Source: Stenotrophomonas sp. 364 (GTDB lineage Bacteria; Pseudomonadota; Gammaproteobacteria; Xanthomonadales; Xanthomonadaceae). From it: a stretch of 64,000 bases of DNA. The notes below the pieces were generated by a model that did not search any database, was not told where the DNA came from, and saw only the letters and a list, made by a program, of their open reading frames with translations. The position numbers and the translations under genes were made by a program. The stretch covers positions 1,528,001 to 1,592,000 of the forward strand of contig NZ_CP047135.1 of NCBI RefSeq assembly GCF_009832905.1, read 5' to 3'. Of the stretch, positions 19,325-28,338 are shown one piece after another. Numbering within the stretch: the first letter of the stretch is position 1; each line of letters starts with the position of its first letter.

Positions 19325-19358
19325 GGGCGATTATCGCACCGTTGTGCGATTTACGCGT
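19325..19358. promoter_or_regulatory. Putative PcaR/PcaU-type operator upstream of quiA
   Basis: An inverted pair, GGGCGATTATCGCAC at 19325-19339 and GTGCGATTTACGCGT at 19344-19358, surrounds a GTT spacer. The first half matches the recalled PcaR box at 12 of 15 positions. It lies about 170 bp before quiA and about 110 bp before the divergent apt gene. The rest of the gap 19158-19464 shows no gene. Confidence 0.62.
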
Positions 19359-19464
19359 GAACCCGTGGTGCCACCTGTGGAACGCAGCAACGCAGCAGCC
19401 CGGCCGCGCAGGCAGTGCCGCGCCGAAGCGTTTACCCTATGCCACCCCGTTCGTTGCCCGCCCC

Positions 19465-20001
19465 ATGACCGAGTCTTCCGCCACGCCCGCCTGGGCCGGC
19501 CGCCTGCGCGATATCGCCGATTTCCCCAAGCCGGGCATCCTGTTCAAGGACATCATGCCGCTGCTGGCCAATGGCGATGATTTCGCCGCGGCCATCGACG
19601 CGATGGTGCAGCCGTGGCGCACGGCGAACCTGCAGGCGGTGATGGGCATCGAATCGCGCGGCTTCATCCTGGGCGCGGCCATGGCGCGCGTGTTGGGCGT
19701 CGGCTTCGTGCCGGTGCGCAAGCCGGGCAAGCTGCCGGGCCGCACGCTGAAGCAGGAATACACGCTGGAGTACCGCACCGATACCATCGAAGTGCACGCC
19801 GACGCCTTGCCGGCCGGTGCGCGCGTGCTGGTGGTCGATGATGTACTGGCCACCGGCGGCACGTTGCTGGCGGCGTTGTCGCTGGCGCGCCAGTTGCAGG
19901 TGGAGGTGGTGGGCGCGGCGGTGCTGGTGGAACTGGCCGGGCTGGGCGGGCGCGAGCGCTGGGACGGCGACGTGCCGCTGCTGGCCAACCTGGTGTATTG
20001 A
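19465..20001 (+). CDS. apt: Adenine phosphoribosyltransferase
   Basis: This 178-residue type I phosphoribosyltransferase converts adenine and PRPP to AMP in purine salvage. The PRPP-binding motif [19 protein letters not shown], the start region [16 protein letters not shown] and [14 protein letters not shown] are diagnostic for Apt. The ATG at 19465 places the family N-terminus correctly; the long open frame upstream is not conserved coding. It is divergent from quiA and unrelated to the catabolic cluster. Confidence 0.95.
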   Translation: MTESSATPAWAGRLRDIADFPKPGILFKDIMPLLANGDDFAAAIDAMVQPWRTANLQAVMGIESRGFILGAAMARVLGVGFVPVRKPGKLPGRTLKQEYTLEYRTDTIEVHADALPAGARVLVVDDVLATGGTLLAALSLARQLQVEVVGAAVLVELAGLGGRERWDGDVPLLANLVY

Positions 20002-20026
20002 GGCGGAACCGTCGTCGGGTCTCTGC

Positions 20027-20222
20027 GTAGAGCCGGGCTGTGCCCGGCTGTTCGACATGGTCGAAGCCGACCAACGGGGTGGGGCACGTAGAGCTGGGCT
20101 CTGCCCGGCTGCTCGACATGGCGTAAGCCGACCAACGGTCGGCTCTACCCGGGTGGTGCGCAAGCCGACCAACGGTCGGCTCTACCCGGGTGGTGCGCAA
20201 GCCGACCAACGGTCGGCTCTAC
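20027..20222. repeat. Cluster of SMAG palindromes between apt and dbpA
   Basis: The cluster has two GTAG-headed GCCGGGC-type elements at its left end and three GCCGACCAACGGTCGGC elements at its right. The last ones are tandem copies of a 38-bp unit containing CCGGGTGGTGCGCAAGCC. It fills the gap between the convergent apt and dbpA genes and could serve as a bidirectional transcript end. Confidence 0.8.
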
Positions 20223-20225
20223 CCG

Positions 20226-21602
20226 TTACATGCGGCGGACGCGGAAGCGGCGGCCCTTGATCTTGCCTGCTTCCAGCCGGTCGATCGCGCGGCCTACCTG
20301 CTCGCGCGCGATCGCCACGTACGAGCGCGTGGCGTAGATGTCGATCTTGCCGATCACCTTGGCCGACAGCCCGGCTTCACCGGTCAACGCCCCCAGGATG
20401 TCGCCCGGGCGCAGCTTGTCGGTCTTGCCGCCATCGATGCGCAGGGTTTCCATCGCCGCCTGCGGCAGCACAGCGGGGCGGGCCGTCGCCAGCGGCGTCT
20501 TCTGCCAGTCCAGCGGCTTGCCCTGCGCGGCTTCCAGCGCATCGGCACGGTTGCGCTCGCGGCCGGTCACCAGGCTCACCGCCAGGCCCGACGCACCGGC
20601 GCGGCCGGTACGGCCCACGCGGTGTTCATAGGTTTCGATGTCGGTAGGCAACTCGTAGTTGATCACCGCCGCCAGGTCCTGCACGTCCAGCCCGCGCGCG
20701 GCCACGTCGCTGGCCACCAGCACGTTGCAGCTGCGGTTGGCGAAGCGCACCAGCACTTCATCGCGGTCGCGTTGTTCCATTTCGCCGTGCAACGGCAGTG
20801 CCGAGAAGCCGAACTGCTGCAGCGAATTGGCTACGTCGTCCACGTCACGGCGGGTGTTGCAGAACACCACCGTCGATTCCGGGGTGTACTTCAGCAGTAG
20901 ACCGGCCAGCGCCTTCTGCTTGCTGGCCAGGTCCACTTCGCAGAACAGATGGCGAATCGCCGGTGCGTTGTCGGCACCCTGGACGGTCACTTCCACCGGA
21001 TCGCGCAGCAGCACGCGGGCGATCTCGCGGATCTCGTCGGGATAGGTGGCCGAGAACAGCAGCGTCTGGCGGTCTTTGCTGGTGCGCCCGGCGATCTCGC
21101 GGATGGGCTCTTCAAAGCCCATGTCCAGCATGCGGTCGGCCTCGTCCAGCACCAGTGTGGTGACCCCGCCCAGCTTCAGGACGCGCTTGCGGCCCAGCTC
21201 CTGGATACGGCCGGGCGTGCCCACCACCACGTGGGGGTCATGTGCTTCCAGCGAGGCCAACTGCGGGCCCAGCGGCATGCCGCCGGTGAGCACCACCAGC
21301 TTCAGGTTGGGGATGCCGGTGGCGAGCTTGCGGATCTGCTTGCCCACCTGATCGGCCAGTTCGCGGGTGGGGCACAGCACCAGTGCCTGGGCGCGGATCA
21401 CCGACGGGTCCAGGGCCTGCAGCAGGCCCAGCCCGAAGGCGGCGGTCTTACCGCTGCCGGTGGGCGCCTGGGCGATCAGGTCGCGGCGCTCAAGGATCGC
21501 CGGCAGGCTCTGCGCCTGCACGGGGGTCATCTGGGTATAGCCCAGCGCGTCGATGCCCGCCGCCAGCGAGGCCGACAGGGGCAGTTCGGAGAATTCATTC
21601 AT
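20226..21602 (-). CDS. dbpA: ATP-dependent RNA helicase DbpA
   Basis: This 458-residue DEAD-box helicase has the Q motif (MTPVQAQSLP), motif I APTGSGKTAAF, Ia PTRELADQVG, II LDEADRMLDMGF, III SATYP and VI HRVGRTGRAG. The C-terminal domain of about 75 residues (KLRPGDILGALTGEAGLSAK to KGRRFRVRRM) is the DbpA RNA-binding domain that recognises hairpin 92 of 23S rRNA. It helps assemble the 50S subunit. The ATG at 21602 is followed by the family-typical start. Confidence 0.95.
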   Translation of the reverse strand: MNEFSELPLSASLAAGIDALGYTQMTPVQAQSLPAILERRDLIAQAPTGSGKTAAFGLGLLQALDPSVIRAQALVLCPTRELADQVGKQIRKLATGIPNLKLVVLTGGMPLGPQLASLEAHDPHVVVGTPGRIQELGRKRVLKLGGVTTLVLDEADRMLDMGFEEPIREIAGRTSKDRQTLLFSATYPDEIREIARVLLRDPVEVTVQGADNAPAIRHLFCEVDLASKQKALAGLLLKYTPESTVVFCNTRRDVDDVANSLQQFGFSALPLHGEMEQRDRDEVLVRFANRSCNVLVASDVAARGLDVQDLAAVINYELPTDIETYEHRVGRTGRAGASGLAVSLVTGRERNRADALEAAQGKPLDWQKTPLATARPAVLPQAAMETLRIDGGKTDKLRPGDILGALTGEAGLSAKVIGKIDIYATRSYVAIAREQVGRAIDRLEAGKIKGRRFRVRRM

Positions 21603-21650
21603 GGCGCATTCTACCCGCTGGGCCGCCTGTCGGGCGCGTGCCGCCGCTGC

Positions 21651-21935
21651 TCAGGCCAGATCCAGCGCCCGCAGCCCCGCCATCAACGCGGTGTGCTGGG
21701 CATGGCTGAACTCGCCCGGGCCGTCGCTGACATCCAGAATCAGCGTGTGGAACCAGGGATTGGGGTGGCTGACGTCCTGCTCCCAGCGGACCACGACCTC
21801 CGGGCCCAGCACCCGCTGCAGCAGGTCGAGCAGGTCGTCTTCGGCGTCATCGATCGCCCCGTAGCGCTCCAGCACCTGACGGTACGGGATGTGCAGACGA
21901 CGGCGATCGACGGGGGGAACGCGCTCACGCTTCAT
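21651..21935 (-). CDS. Hypothetical protein, 94 residues
   Basis: This is a small soluble, acidic-centred protein: MKRERVPPVDRRRLHIPYRQ, then DDAEDDLLDLLQRVLGPEVV and a WFHTLILDVSD segment. There is no signal peptide or membrane segment, and I do not recognise a named domain. The gene lies between dbpA and the YeiH-type gene on the same strand, 49 bp before dbpA. The regular codon composition and a plausible start make it a likely real gene, conserved at least locally. Confidence 0.6.
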   Translation of the reverse strand: MKRERVPPVDRRRLHIPYRQVLERYGAIDDAEDDLLDLLQRVLGPEVVVRWEQDVSHPNPWFHTLILDVSDGPGEFSHAQHTALMAGLRALDLA

Positions 21936-21962
21936 CGCACCAGTGTGGCATGCGGCACGCGC

Positions 21963-23039
21963 TCACCCCAGCAGCGCGTGCACGCCCACGTTGATGCCCA
22001 GGCCCCCGGCCAGCAACCAGCCAAACAGCAGCAGGGCCAGCAGCAGCGGCTTCATGCCGGCCTGGCGCAGCGCCGACGCATGTGTGGTCAAGCCAAGCGC
22101 CGCCATGGCCATGGCCAGCAGCACCGTGTCCACATCGATGGCGAGGGCGACCCATGCGGCAGGCAGCAGGTGCAGCGAATTGAACCCGGCCACCGCGACG
22201 AAGCCGAACGCAAACCACGGCACCACGATCTTCACGCGCGTCGCCCCGGCCTGGGCGCGGCCACCGCGGGCCAGCAGCAACGACAGCGCCACCAGGAACG
22301 GGGCCAGCATCATCACCCGCACCATCTTGGCGATCACTGCGGTGTCGGCCGCTCCTTCGCTGACCGCGCGTCCGGCCGCAACCACCTGCGCCACTTCGTG
22401 CACGGTGGAGCCGGTGAACACACCGTAGGCCTGCTCGCTCATCGGCATCACGCCATGCGCCAGGGTGAGCTGGTACAGCGCCGGATACAGGAACATCGCC
22501 AGCGTGCCGAACACCACCACGGTGGAGACCGCCACGGTGACCTGTTCCGCGCGCCCGCGCACCACCGGTTCGGCGGCCATCACCGCCGCCGCGCCGCAGA
22601 TCGCGCTGCCGGCGCCGATCAGCAGGGCGCTCTCCCTGTCGATGCCGAACCAGCGCGTGCCGGCCCACCAGGCCAGCGCGAAGGTGCTGGTCAGCACCAG
22701 CGCATCGATCAGCACGCCGCCAACGCCAACCTGGCCGATGTCCTGGAAGGTCAGACGCAGGCCGTACAGCACGATGCCGGCGCGCAGCAGCCACTGCTTG
22801 GAGAAGCCCACGCCCGCCGCCGCCTGCGGTGCCATGCGCGGGTACACACTGTTGCCGAGCGCAATGCCAAGCACGATGGCCAGGGTGAGGGCGCTGATGC
22901 CGTGCGCCTGCAGCCAGGGCAGGGTGGCCAGCGCCATCGCCGCCAGCGCGACGCCGCCCGCCAGCAGCAGGCCAGGCAGGCGCCCGCGCCAACGCTGGGC
23001 GAGGGTGGGCAGGTACAGCGTGGGACGGGACGCGTTCAC
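21963..23039 (-). CDS. YeiH-family (UPF0324) putative sulfate exporter
   Basis: This 358-residue protein has about ten membrane helices and the family motifs [33 protein letters not shown] and [18 protein letters not shown]. The family is annotated as a putative sulfate or sulfonate-related exporter in the inner membrane, with little direct evidence. The GTG at 23039 was chosen because a strong AAAGGAG sits nine bases upstream; the longer frame to 23117 overlaps the promoter region. It is divergent from a LysR gene, the same pairing as yeiH with yeiE in E. coli. Confidence 0.87.
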   Translation of the reverse strand: MNASRPTLYLPTLAQRWRGRLPGLLLAGGVALAAMALATLPWLQAHGISALTLAIVLGIALGNSVYPRMAPQAAAGVGFSKQWLLRAGIVLYGLRLTFQDIGQVGVGGVLIDALVLTSTFALAWWAGTRWFGIDRESALLIGAGSAICGAAAVMAAEPVVRGRAEQVTVAVSTVVVFGTLAMFLYPALYQLTLAHGVMPMSEQAYGVFTGSTVHEVAQVVAAGRAVSEGAADTAVIAKMVRVMMLAPFLVALSLLLARGGRAQAGATRVKIVVPWFAFGFVAVAGFNSLHLLPAAWVALAIDVDTVLLAMAMAALGLTTHASALRQAGMKPLLLALLLFGWLLAGGLGINVGVHALLG

Positions 23040-23141
23040 GGTGCGGCTCCTTTCAGATGGCCTCCAGCCTGCGCCCGCGCGATAAACCTGTAAAACGCAT
23101 TGATTATGTGATTTCAACCGGGTTTATGAGTTAATGGAGCC

Positions 23142-24044
23142 ATGCGCATCAGCCTTCGCCAATGGCAGGTATTTGTGGCCGTCGCCGACATCGGCACCAC
23201 TGCCGCCGCCGGCGAGCGCCTGGCGTTGTCGCAGTCGGCCACCAGTGCAGCGCTCAACGAACTGGAGGCGCGGTTGCCGTCGCCGCTGTTCGACCGCATC
23301 GGCCGCCGCTTGATCCTCAATGCGCAGGGCAGGGCCCTGCTGGACCCGGCGCGCGGGCTGTTGGCCGCGGCCACGGACCTGGAGGCGATGGCCGGGGCAG
23401 GGCGGCCGGCATCGGCCACCGGGGTACCGCTGCAGCTGCGGATCGGGGCCAGCACCACCATCGGCAACTACCTGCTGCCCGCCCGGGTCGCTGCCCTGTT
23501 GGCCGACCAGCCGAACGTGGACGTGGACCTGCGTATCGGCAACAGCGCCGAGGTGGTCGCGGCGGTGCAGCGGCTGGAGGTCGACCTGGGCCTCATCGAA
23601 GGCCCGTGCCACGAGAGCGGGCTGAACGTGCTGCCGTGGCAGCAGGACGCCCTGGTGATCGTGGCCGCCGCTGCGTCCCCGCTGGGCGCCCGCCCCGACC
23701 TTGCCGAATTGTCTGCCGCGCGCTGGCTGCTGCGTGAGCCCGGCTCGGGTACCCGCGAGGCGGTGGAACAGGCGTTGCTGCCGCACCTGCACCACTTCGC
23801 CCGCGCCATGCAGCTGGGCAGCACCGAAGCCATCAAGCAGGCCGCCGCGGCGGGGCTGGGCGTGGCCTGCCTGTCGCGGCATGCGGTGGCCGACCTGGTG
23901 GCGCTGGGCAGCCTGCGCATCCTGGACGCCGCGCTGCCGCCGCTGTCGCGCCAGTTGTGGGTGGTCCACCACCCCGGCAAGCACGTGCCGCCGCCGTTGC
24001 GCGCCCTGCTGGGGCTGGCTGCGGACGCTTTCGCATCCGGTTGA
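23142..24044 (+). CDS. LysR-family transcriptional regulator (YeiE-like)
   Basis: This 300-residue regulator has an N-terminal winged helix-turn-helix (ISLRQWQVFVAVADIGTTA, then SQSATSAALNELEARL) and a LysR effector-binding domain (LRIGASTTIGNYLLPARV, WLLREPGSGTREAVEQALL). The effector domain is CysB/CysL-like, with the typical GSGTR anion-binding loop. Its start lies about 100 bp from the divergent YeiH-type gene, which it probably controls. The effector is unknown. Confidence 0.87.
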   Translation: MRISLRQWQVFVAVADIGTTAAAGERLALSQSATSAALNELEARLPSPLFDRIGRRLILNAQGRALLDPARGLLAAATDLEAMAGAGRPASATGVPLQLRIGASTTIGNYLLPARVAALLADQPNVDVDLRIGNSAEVVAAVQRLEVDLGLIEGPCHESGLNVLPWQQDALVIVAAAASPLGARPDLAELSAARWLLREPGSGTREAVEQALLPHLHHFARAMQLGSTEAIKQAAAAGLGVACLSRHAVADLVALGSLRILDAALPPLSRQLWVVHHPGKHVPPPLRALLGLAADAFASG

Positions 24045-24080
24045 GCGACGCCGCGCACCGCCACACCGTACAATGGTCGG

Positions 24081-25964
24081 ATGCCTCTGATTACTCTGCA
24101 AAACGTCGACTTCAGCGTCGGCGGCCCCCTGTTGCTGGAAAAAGCCGAACTGTCGATCGAACCGGGCGAGCGTATCGCCCTGATCGGCCGCAACGGCGCC
24201 GGCAAATCGACCCTGCTCAAGCTGCTGTCCGGCGACCACAAGCCCGACGACGGAGAAGTCCGCGTGCAACAGGGGGTGCGCATCACCCGCCTGGAACAGG
24301 AAGTCCCGCACGGTGCCGCCGGCAGCGTGTTCGACGTGGTGGCCGATGGCCTGGGCGAGCTGGGCCAGTGGCTGGCCGAGTTCCATCACCTGAGCATGGC
24401 TGAAGAATTCGACGGCGATGCCCTGTCGGCCGTGCAGGCCAAGATCGACGCCGCCAACGGCTGGGGCCTGGACCAGCGCGTCAGCGAAACCCTGACCAAG
24501 CTTGACCTGGATGGCGATGCCGAATTCGCGCGCCTGTCCGGCGGCATGAAGCGCCGCGTGCTGCTCGGCCGCGCGCTGGTGTCCTCGCCGGATCTGCTGC
24601 TGCTCGACGAACCGACCAACCACCTGGACATCGAAGCCATCGACTGGCTCGAAATGTTCCTCAAGAACTGGAACGGCAGCGTGGTGTTCGTCACCCATGA
24701 CCGCCGCTTCCTGCGTGCACTGGCCACCCGCATCGTCGAGATCGACCGTGGCCAGGTCACCAGCTGGCCGGGCGACTGGGCCAACTACGAACGCCGCCGC
24801 GAAGAGCGACTCAATGCGCAGGCGCAGGAAAACGCGCGCTTTGACAAGCTGCTGGCGCAGGAAGAAATCTGGATCCGCCAGGGCATCAAGGCCCGCCGCA
24901 CCCGCGATGAAGGCCGTGTGCGTCGCCTCAAGGCGATGCGCAATGATCGGTCGCAGCGCCGCGAACTGGGCGGCAACGTGCGCATGGAAGCGGCGCAGGC
25001 GGAGAACTCCGGCAAGAAGGTCATCGACGTCAAGGACATCTCCTTCGCCTTTGGCGAGCGCGTGATGGTCAAGGATTTCAGCACCGTCATCCTGCGCGGC
25101 GACCGGATCGGCCTGATCGGCCCCAACGGCAGCGGCAAGACCACGCTGCTGAAGCTGTTGCTGGGCGACCTGCAGCCGCAGAGCGGCGAAGTCCGCGCCG
25201 GCACCAACCTGCAGATCGCCTATTTCGACCAGTACCGTGCGGTGCTGCGCGAAGACTGGACCGCGATCGAGAACGTCGCCGAAGGCCGCGACTTCATCGA
25301 GTTCAACGGCAAGCGCAAGCATGTGCACGCCTACCTGCAGGACTTCCTGTTCTCGCCCGAGCGCGCCCGCGCGCCGATCACCCGCCTGTCCGGTGGCGAG
25401 CGCAACCGCCTGCTGCTGGCCAAGCTGTTCGCGCAGCCGTCCAACCTGCTGGTGATGGACGAACCGACCAACGACCTGGACGTGGAAACGCTGGAACTGC
25501 TGGAAGAGCTGCTCAGCGATTACAGCGGCACCTTGCTGCTGGTCAGCCATGACCGTGACTTCCTCGACAACGTGGTGACCTCCACGATGGTGATGGAAGG
25601 CGACGGCGTGGTGGGCGAATACATCGGTGGCTACAGCGACTGGCAGCGCCAGGCCGAGCGCGTGGCGGCAGCTGCCGCGGCACCGGTGGGGGCGGGCAAG
25701 CCGGCCGCCCCGGTTGCGGCAGCACCGGCCGAGCCGGCCGCTGCCAAGCGCAAGCTCAGCTACAAGGACGCGCGCGAACTGGAACAGCTGCCGCTGAAGA
25801 TCGAAACCCTGGAGAAGGACGTCGAAGGCCTCACCGCCGCGATGAACGACCCGGCGTTCTACCAGCGCAGCGCGCCAGACATGGCCGCCCACAACGCGAA
25901 GCTTGCCAAGGTGCAGGCCGAGCTGGATGCGGCATACGCGCGCTGGGAAGAACTGGACGCGTAA
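24081..25964 (+). CDS. uup: ABC-F ATPase Uup
   Basis: This 627-residue cytosolic protein has two ABC ATPase domains and no membrane segments. The Walker A motifs are GRNGAGKST and GPNGSGKTT; the signatures are LSGGMKRRVLLGRAL and LSGGERNRLLLAKLF, each followed by DEPTN. The inter-domain linker (about residues 220-300) is highly charged, and the C-terminal 90 residues form an Ala/Pro-rich stretch and a coiled coil, as in Uup. ABC-F proteins act on the ribosome E site; Uup also affects transposon excision and replication intermediates. A cluster of SMAG palindromes follows it. Confidence 0.93.
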   Translation: MPLITLQNVDFSVGGPLLLEKAELSIEPGERIALIGRNGAGKSTLLKLLSGDHKPDDGEVRVQQGVRITRLEQEVPHGAAGSVFDVVADGLGELGQWLAEFHHLSMAEEFDGDALSAVQAKIDAANGWGLDQRVSETLTKLDLDGDAEFARLSGGMKRRVLLGRALVSSPDLLLLDEPTNHLDIEAIDWLEMFLKNWNGSVVFVTHDRRFLRALATRIVEIDRGQVTSWPGDWANYERRREERLNAQAQENARFDKLLAQEEIWIRQGIKARRTRDEGRVRRLKAMRNDRSQRRELGGNVRMEAAQAENSGKKVIDVKDISFAFGERVMVKDFSTVILRGDRIGLIGPNGSGKTTLLKLLLGDLQPQSGEVRAGTNLQIAYFDQYRAVLREDWTAIENVAEGRDFIEFNGKRKHVHAYLQDFLFSPERARAPITRLSGGERNRLLLAKLFAQPSNLLVMDEPTNDLDVETLELLEELLSDYSGTLLLVSHDRDFLDNVVTSTMVMEGDGVVGEYIGGYSDWQRQAERVAAAAAAPVGAGKPAAPVAAAPAEPAAAKRKLSYKDARELEQLPLKIETLEKDVEGLTAAMNDPAFYQRSAPDMAAHNAKLAKVQAELDAAYARWEELDA

Positions 25965-25971
25965 CGCGCCC

Positions 25972-26103
25972 GTAGAGCCGGGCTCTGCCCGGCTTGTGTC
26001 GGGCGTTCATCGCCCCGGACGGAGGGCAGCCGACCAACGGTCGGCTCTACCCGGTGGGGGTCATGGCCCCGGATGGAGACAGCCGACCAACGGTCGGCTC
26101 TAC
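25972..26103. repeat. SMAG palindromes after uup
   Basis: The cluster has one GTAG-headed GCCGGGCTCTGCCCGGC element followed by two inverted GCCGACCAACGGTCGGCTCTAC elements spaced about 56 bp apart. It separates convergent uup from the cytochrome genes. Confidence 0.8.
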
Positions 26104-26108
26104 CGGGG

Positions 26109-26570
26109 TCACTTCAACCCGTGCAGGTCCCGCAATTGCGTGGGCCGTGAGCCGAAGTACGCGGCCAGGTCGGCGATGTCCTGATCGCTCAGGTCGGTCG
26201 CCTGCGGCGTCATCAATGCGTGCTGGCGGTCGCCGGCGCGGTAGGCCTGCAATGCGTGGGCCAGGTAGTCACCGTACTGCCCACCCAGCTTCGGGTAGGT
26301 CGCGTCGATCGGCTTGTTGCCGTCGGCGCCGTGGCAGTCGATGCAGCTCTGGCCGGTGGCCTTGCCCTTGACCTGGGCACGGGCCTCGCCGGCGGCGATG
26401 CGTCCGGTGGGTAGACCGGCCGATGAGCCGGACCCGTGCTCGCCACTGGCGTGGCCCGGGTCGGCGGCGGAATCTGCGCTGTTTTCCACCTGCGACTGCG
26501 AACACGCAGCCAGCAGCAGGGCAACGGACAGGGCGATGGCATAACGCTTGAAGGGCGCGGCTTTCGTCAT
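26109..26570 (-). CDS. Cytochrome c lipoprotein, class I
   Basis: This 153-residue protein has a lipoprotein signal (SVALLLAAC, Cys about residue 22), a Ser/Gly/His-rich linker and one haem-binding site, CIDCH at about residues 76-80. The axial methionine is probably in HALMTPQATDLS. The domain ending DLSDQDIADLAAYFGSR is characteristic of cytochrome c4/c553-type carriers. It should be anchored to a membrane facing the periplasm and carry electrons. It lies nine bases downstream of a second, similar cytochrome gene on the same strand, so the two are probably one transcript. Confidence 0.88.
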   Translation of the reverse strand: MTKAAPFKRYAIALSVALLLAACSQSQVENSADSAADPGHASGEHGSGSSAGLPTGRIAAGEARAQVKGKATGQSCIDCHGADGNKPIDATYPKLGGQYGDYLAHALQAYRAGDRQHALMTPQATDLSDQDIADLAAYFGSRPTQLRDLHGLK

Positions 26571-26579
26571 GGGCGGTGC

Positions 26580-26984
26580 TTACTTGACGGTGGACAGGTA
26601 AACAGCGAGATCGGCGATCTCCTGTTCGCTGAAACTCATGGACTGCGCCTGCATCGTCGGATGCTTGCGCTTGCCCTGGCGGTACTCGCTCAGCGCCTGG
26701 CTGAGGTACTGCTGGGTCTGCCCACCAATCTTGGGCACCCGGTAGCTGGGGTAGGCGTTCTTGTAGCCGGTGATGCCGTGGCACCCCTGGCAGGTGTAGG
26801 CCAGGACCCGACCATTGTCGAAACTGCCCGTCAGCCCAGCCGGAGCGGCGGGGGCGGGCGGGGCGGCGGCAGGGGCGGGTACGGCAGGTGCGGCGGGTAC
26901 TGCTGGAGCAGTTGCGGCCTGTGCGGCGGCCCCGAGGGGCAGGAGGACGGCCAGAAGACAAGCGGCGAGCGGCTGCGGGCGCAT
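26580..26984 (-). CDS. Cytochrome c, class I, periplasmic
   Basis: This 134-residue protein has a Sec signal peptide ending AAAQA and a roughly 30-residue Ala/Pro linker. A single haem domain follows, with CQGCH and the methionine ligand region PTMQAQSMSFSEQEIADLAVYLS. It resembles one half of a dihaem cytochrome c4. The ATG at 26984 has AAGGA upstream; the longer frame to 27062 would spoil the signal peptide. With the adjacent lipoprotein cytochrome it may form a tandem electron relay to a terminal oxidase. Confidence 0.87.
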   Translation of the reverse strand: MRPQPLAACLLAVLLPLGAAAQAATAPAVPAAPAVPAPAAAPPAPAAPAGLTGSFDNGRVLAYTCQGCHGITGYKNAYPSYRVPKIGGQTQQYLSQALSEYRQGKRKHPTMQAQSMSFSEQEIADLAVYLSTVK

Positions 26985-27189
26985 GATGTCCTTTCCGGTG
27001 TACGGGTCTGGTCGTTCCGGCGTGGGGTACGGAACTGGCCCGAGTATAGCCTGCGTTTTCATCTAGCTGAAACCGGGGTGGGCACGGGCGTTGCCGCAGG
27101 TCACCATGACCTTTGGGATATGGTGTGATCGTGACGTGGTGAATTACTTTGCTACCACACCTGCCCACGCATCCCTCAGGGACACGACG

Positions 27190-28338
27190 ATGTCGCGAAA
27201 TTCCTTCCTGCACGGCCGCACCGGAACCTGCGCCGCTGCACTGCTGATCACCACCTCGCTGCTGCTCAGCGGCTGCGGCGCCGGCGCCGGCAGCGCCGAT
27301 GCGCAAGCCGCGGAAAAAGATCCCAAGGCTGAAAAAGCCGTCGACGCCGTGCCGGTGGAGGCGGTCGCCGCCAGCCGTCGCGCCGTTGCCGCCAGCTACA
27401 CCGGCACCGCCGCGCTGGAAGCGCGCGCCGAATCGCAGGTGGTGGCCAAGACGTCCGGCGTGGCCTTGGCGGTGCTGGTTGAAGAGGGCCAGGCCGTGCG
27501 TGCCGGGCAGCCGCTGGTGCGGCTGGACCCGGACCGCGCCCGCCTGGCCGTGGCGCAGAGCGAAGCGGTGATGCGCAAGCTGGAGAACAACTACCAGCGG
27601 GCGCAGAAACTGATCGGCCAGCAGATGGTCAGCGCCGCCGATGTGGACCAGATCAAGTACGACGTGGAAAACGCCCGGGCGCAGTACCGCCTGGCCACGC
27701 TGGAACTGTCCTACACCACCGTGGTCGCACCGATCTCCGGCGTGATCGCCTCGCGTTCGATCAAGACCGGCAACTTCGTGCAGATCAACACGCCGATCTT
27801 CCGCATCATCGACAACTCGCGCCTGGAGGCCACCCTCAACGTGCCCGAACGCGAACTGGCCACGCTCCGCGCCGGCCAGCCAGTGACGCTGGTGGCCGAT
27901 GCGTTGCCGGGCAAGTCGTTCCCCGGCGTGGTCGACCGCATCTCGCCGGTGGTCGACGCGGGCAGCGGCACCTTCCGCGTGGTCAGTGGCTTCGGTGAAG
28001 ACGCGCAGGGCCTGCAGCCGGGCATGTTCGGCCGCATCCGCATCGACTACGACCAGCGCGCCGACGCGCTGGTGGTGCCGCGCCTGGCGCTGCTCGACGA
28101 TGGCGCACCGGCGGTGTTCCGGGTGCGCGCCGGCAAGGTGGCGCGGGTGCCGGTGAAGCTGGGCTATGCCGAAGGCCCGTGGGTGGAAATCCGCGAGGGC
28201 CTGGCCGAAGGCGACCAGGTGGTGACCGCCGGCAAGGTGGCCCTGCGTGACGGCACGGCGGTGCAGGTGATCGGCGCCAAGCCGGCCACCGCCACCGCAT
28301 CGGCGCAACCGGCGAAGAAGGCGGAGAGCCGTCAATGA
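27190..28338 (+). CDS. RND efflux periplasmic adaptor (membrane fusion lipoprotein)
   Basis: This 382-residue lipoprotein has a lipobox (LLLSGC, Cys29), a lipoyl half-motif pair (ESQVVAKTSGVALAVLVEEG and LSYTTVVAPISGVIASRSIK), a short helical hairpin between them, and beta-barrel and membrane-proximal domains. It would link inner-membrane RND pumps to an outer-membrane channel. The ATG at 27190 is right for the signal peptide. Its stop overlaps the start of the first RND gene. No outer-membrane factor gene lies in the operon, so a TolC-type channel encoded elsewhere must be used. Confidence 0.92.
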   Translation: MSRNSFLHGRTGTCAAALLITTSLLLSGCGAGAGSADAQAAEKDPKAEKAVDAVPVEAVAASRRAVAASYTGTAALEARAESQVVAKTSGVALAVLVEEGQAVRAGQPLVRLDPDRARLAVAQSEAVMRKLENNYQRAQKLIGQQMVSAADVDQIKYDVENARAQYRLATLELSYTTVVAPISGVIASRSIKTGNFVQINTPIFRIIDNSRLEATLNVPERELATLRAGQPVTLVADALPGKSFPGVVDRISPVVDAGSGTFRVVSGFGEDAQGLQPGMFGRIRIDYDQRADALVVPRLALLDDGAPAVFRVRAGKVARVPVKLGYAEGPWVEIREGLAEGDQVVTAGKVALRDGTAVQVIGAKPATATASAQPAKKAESRQ

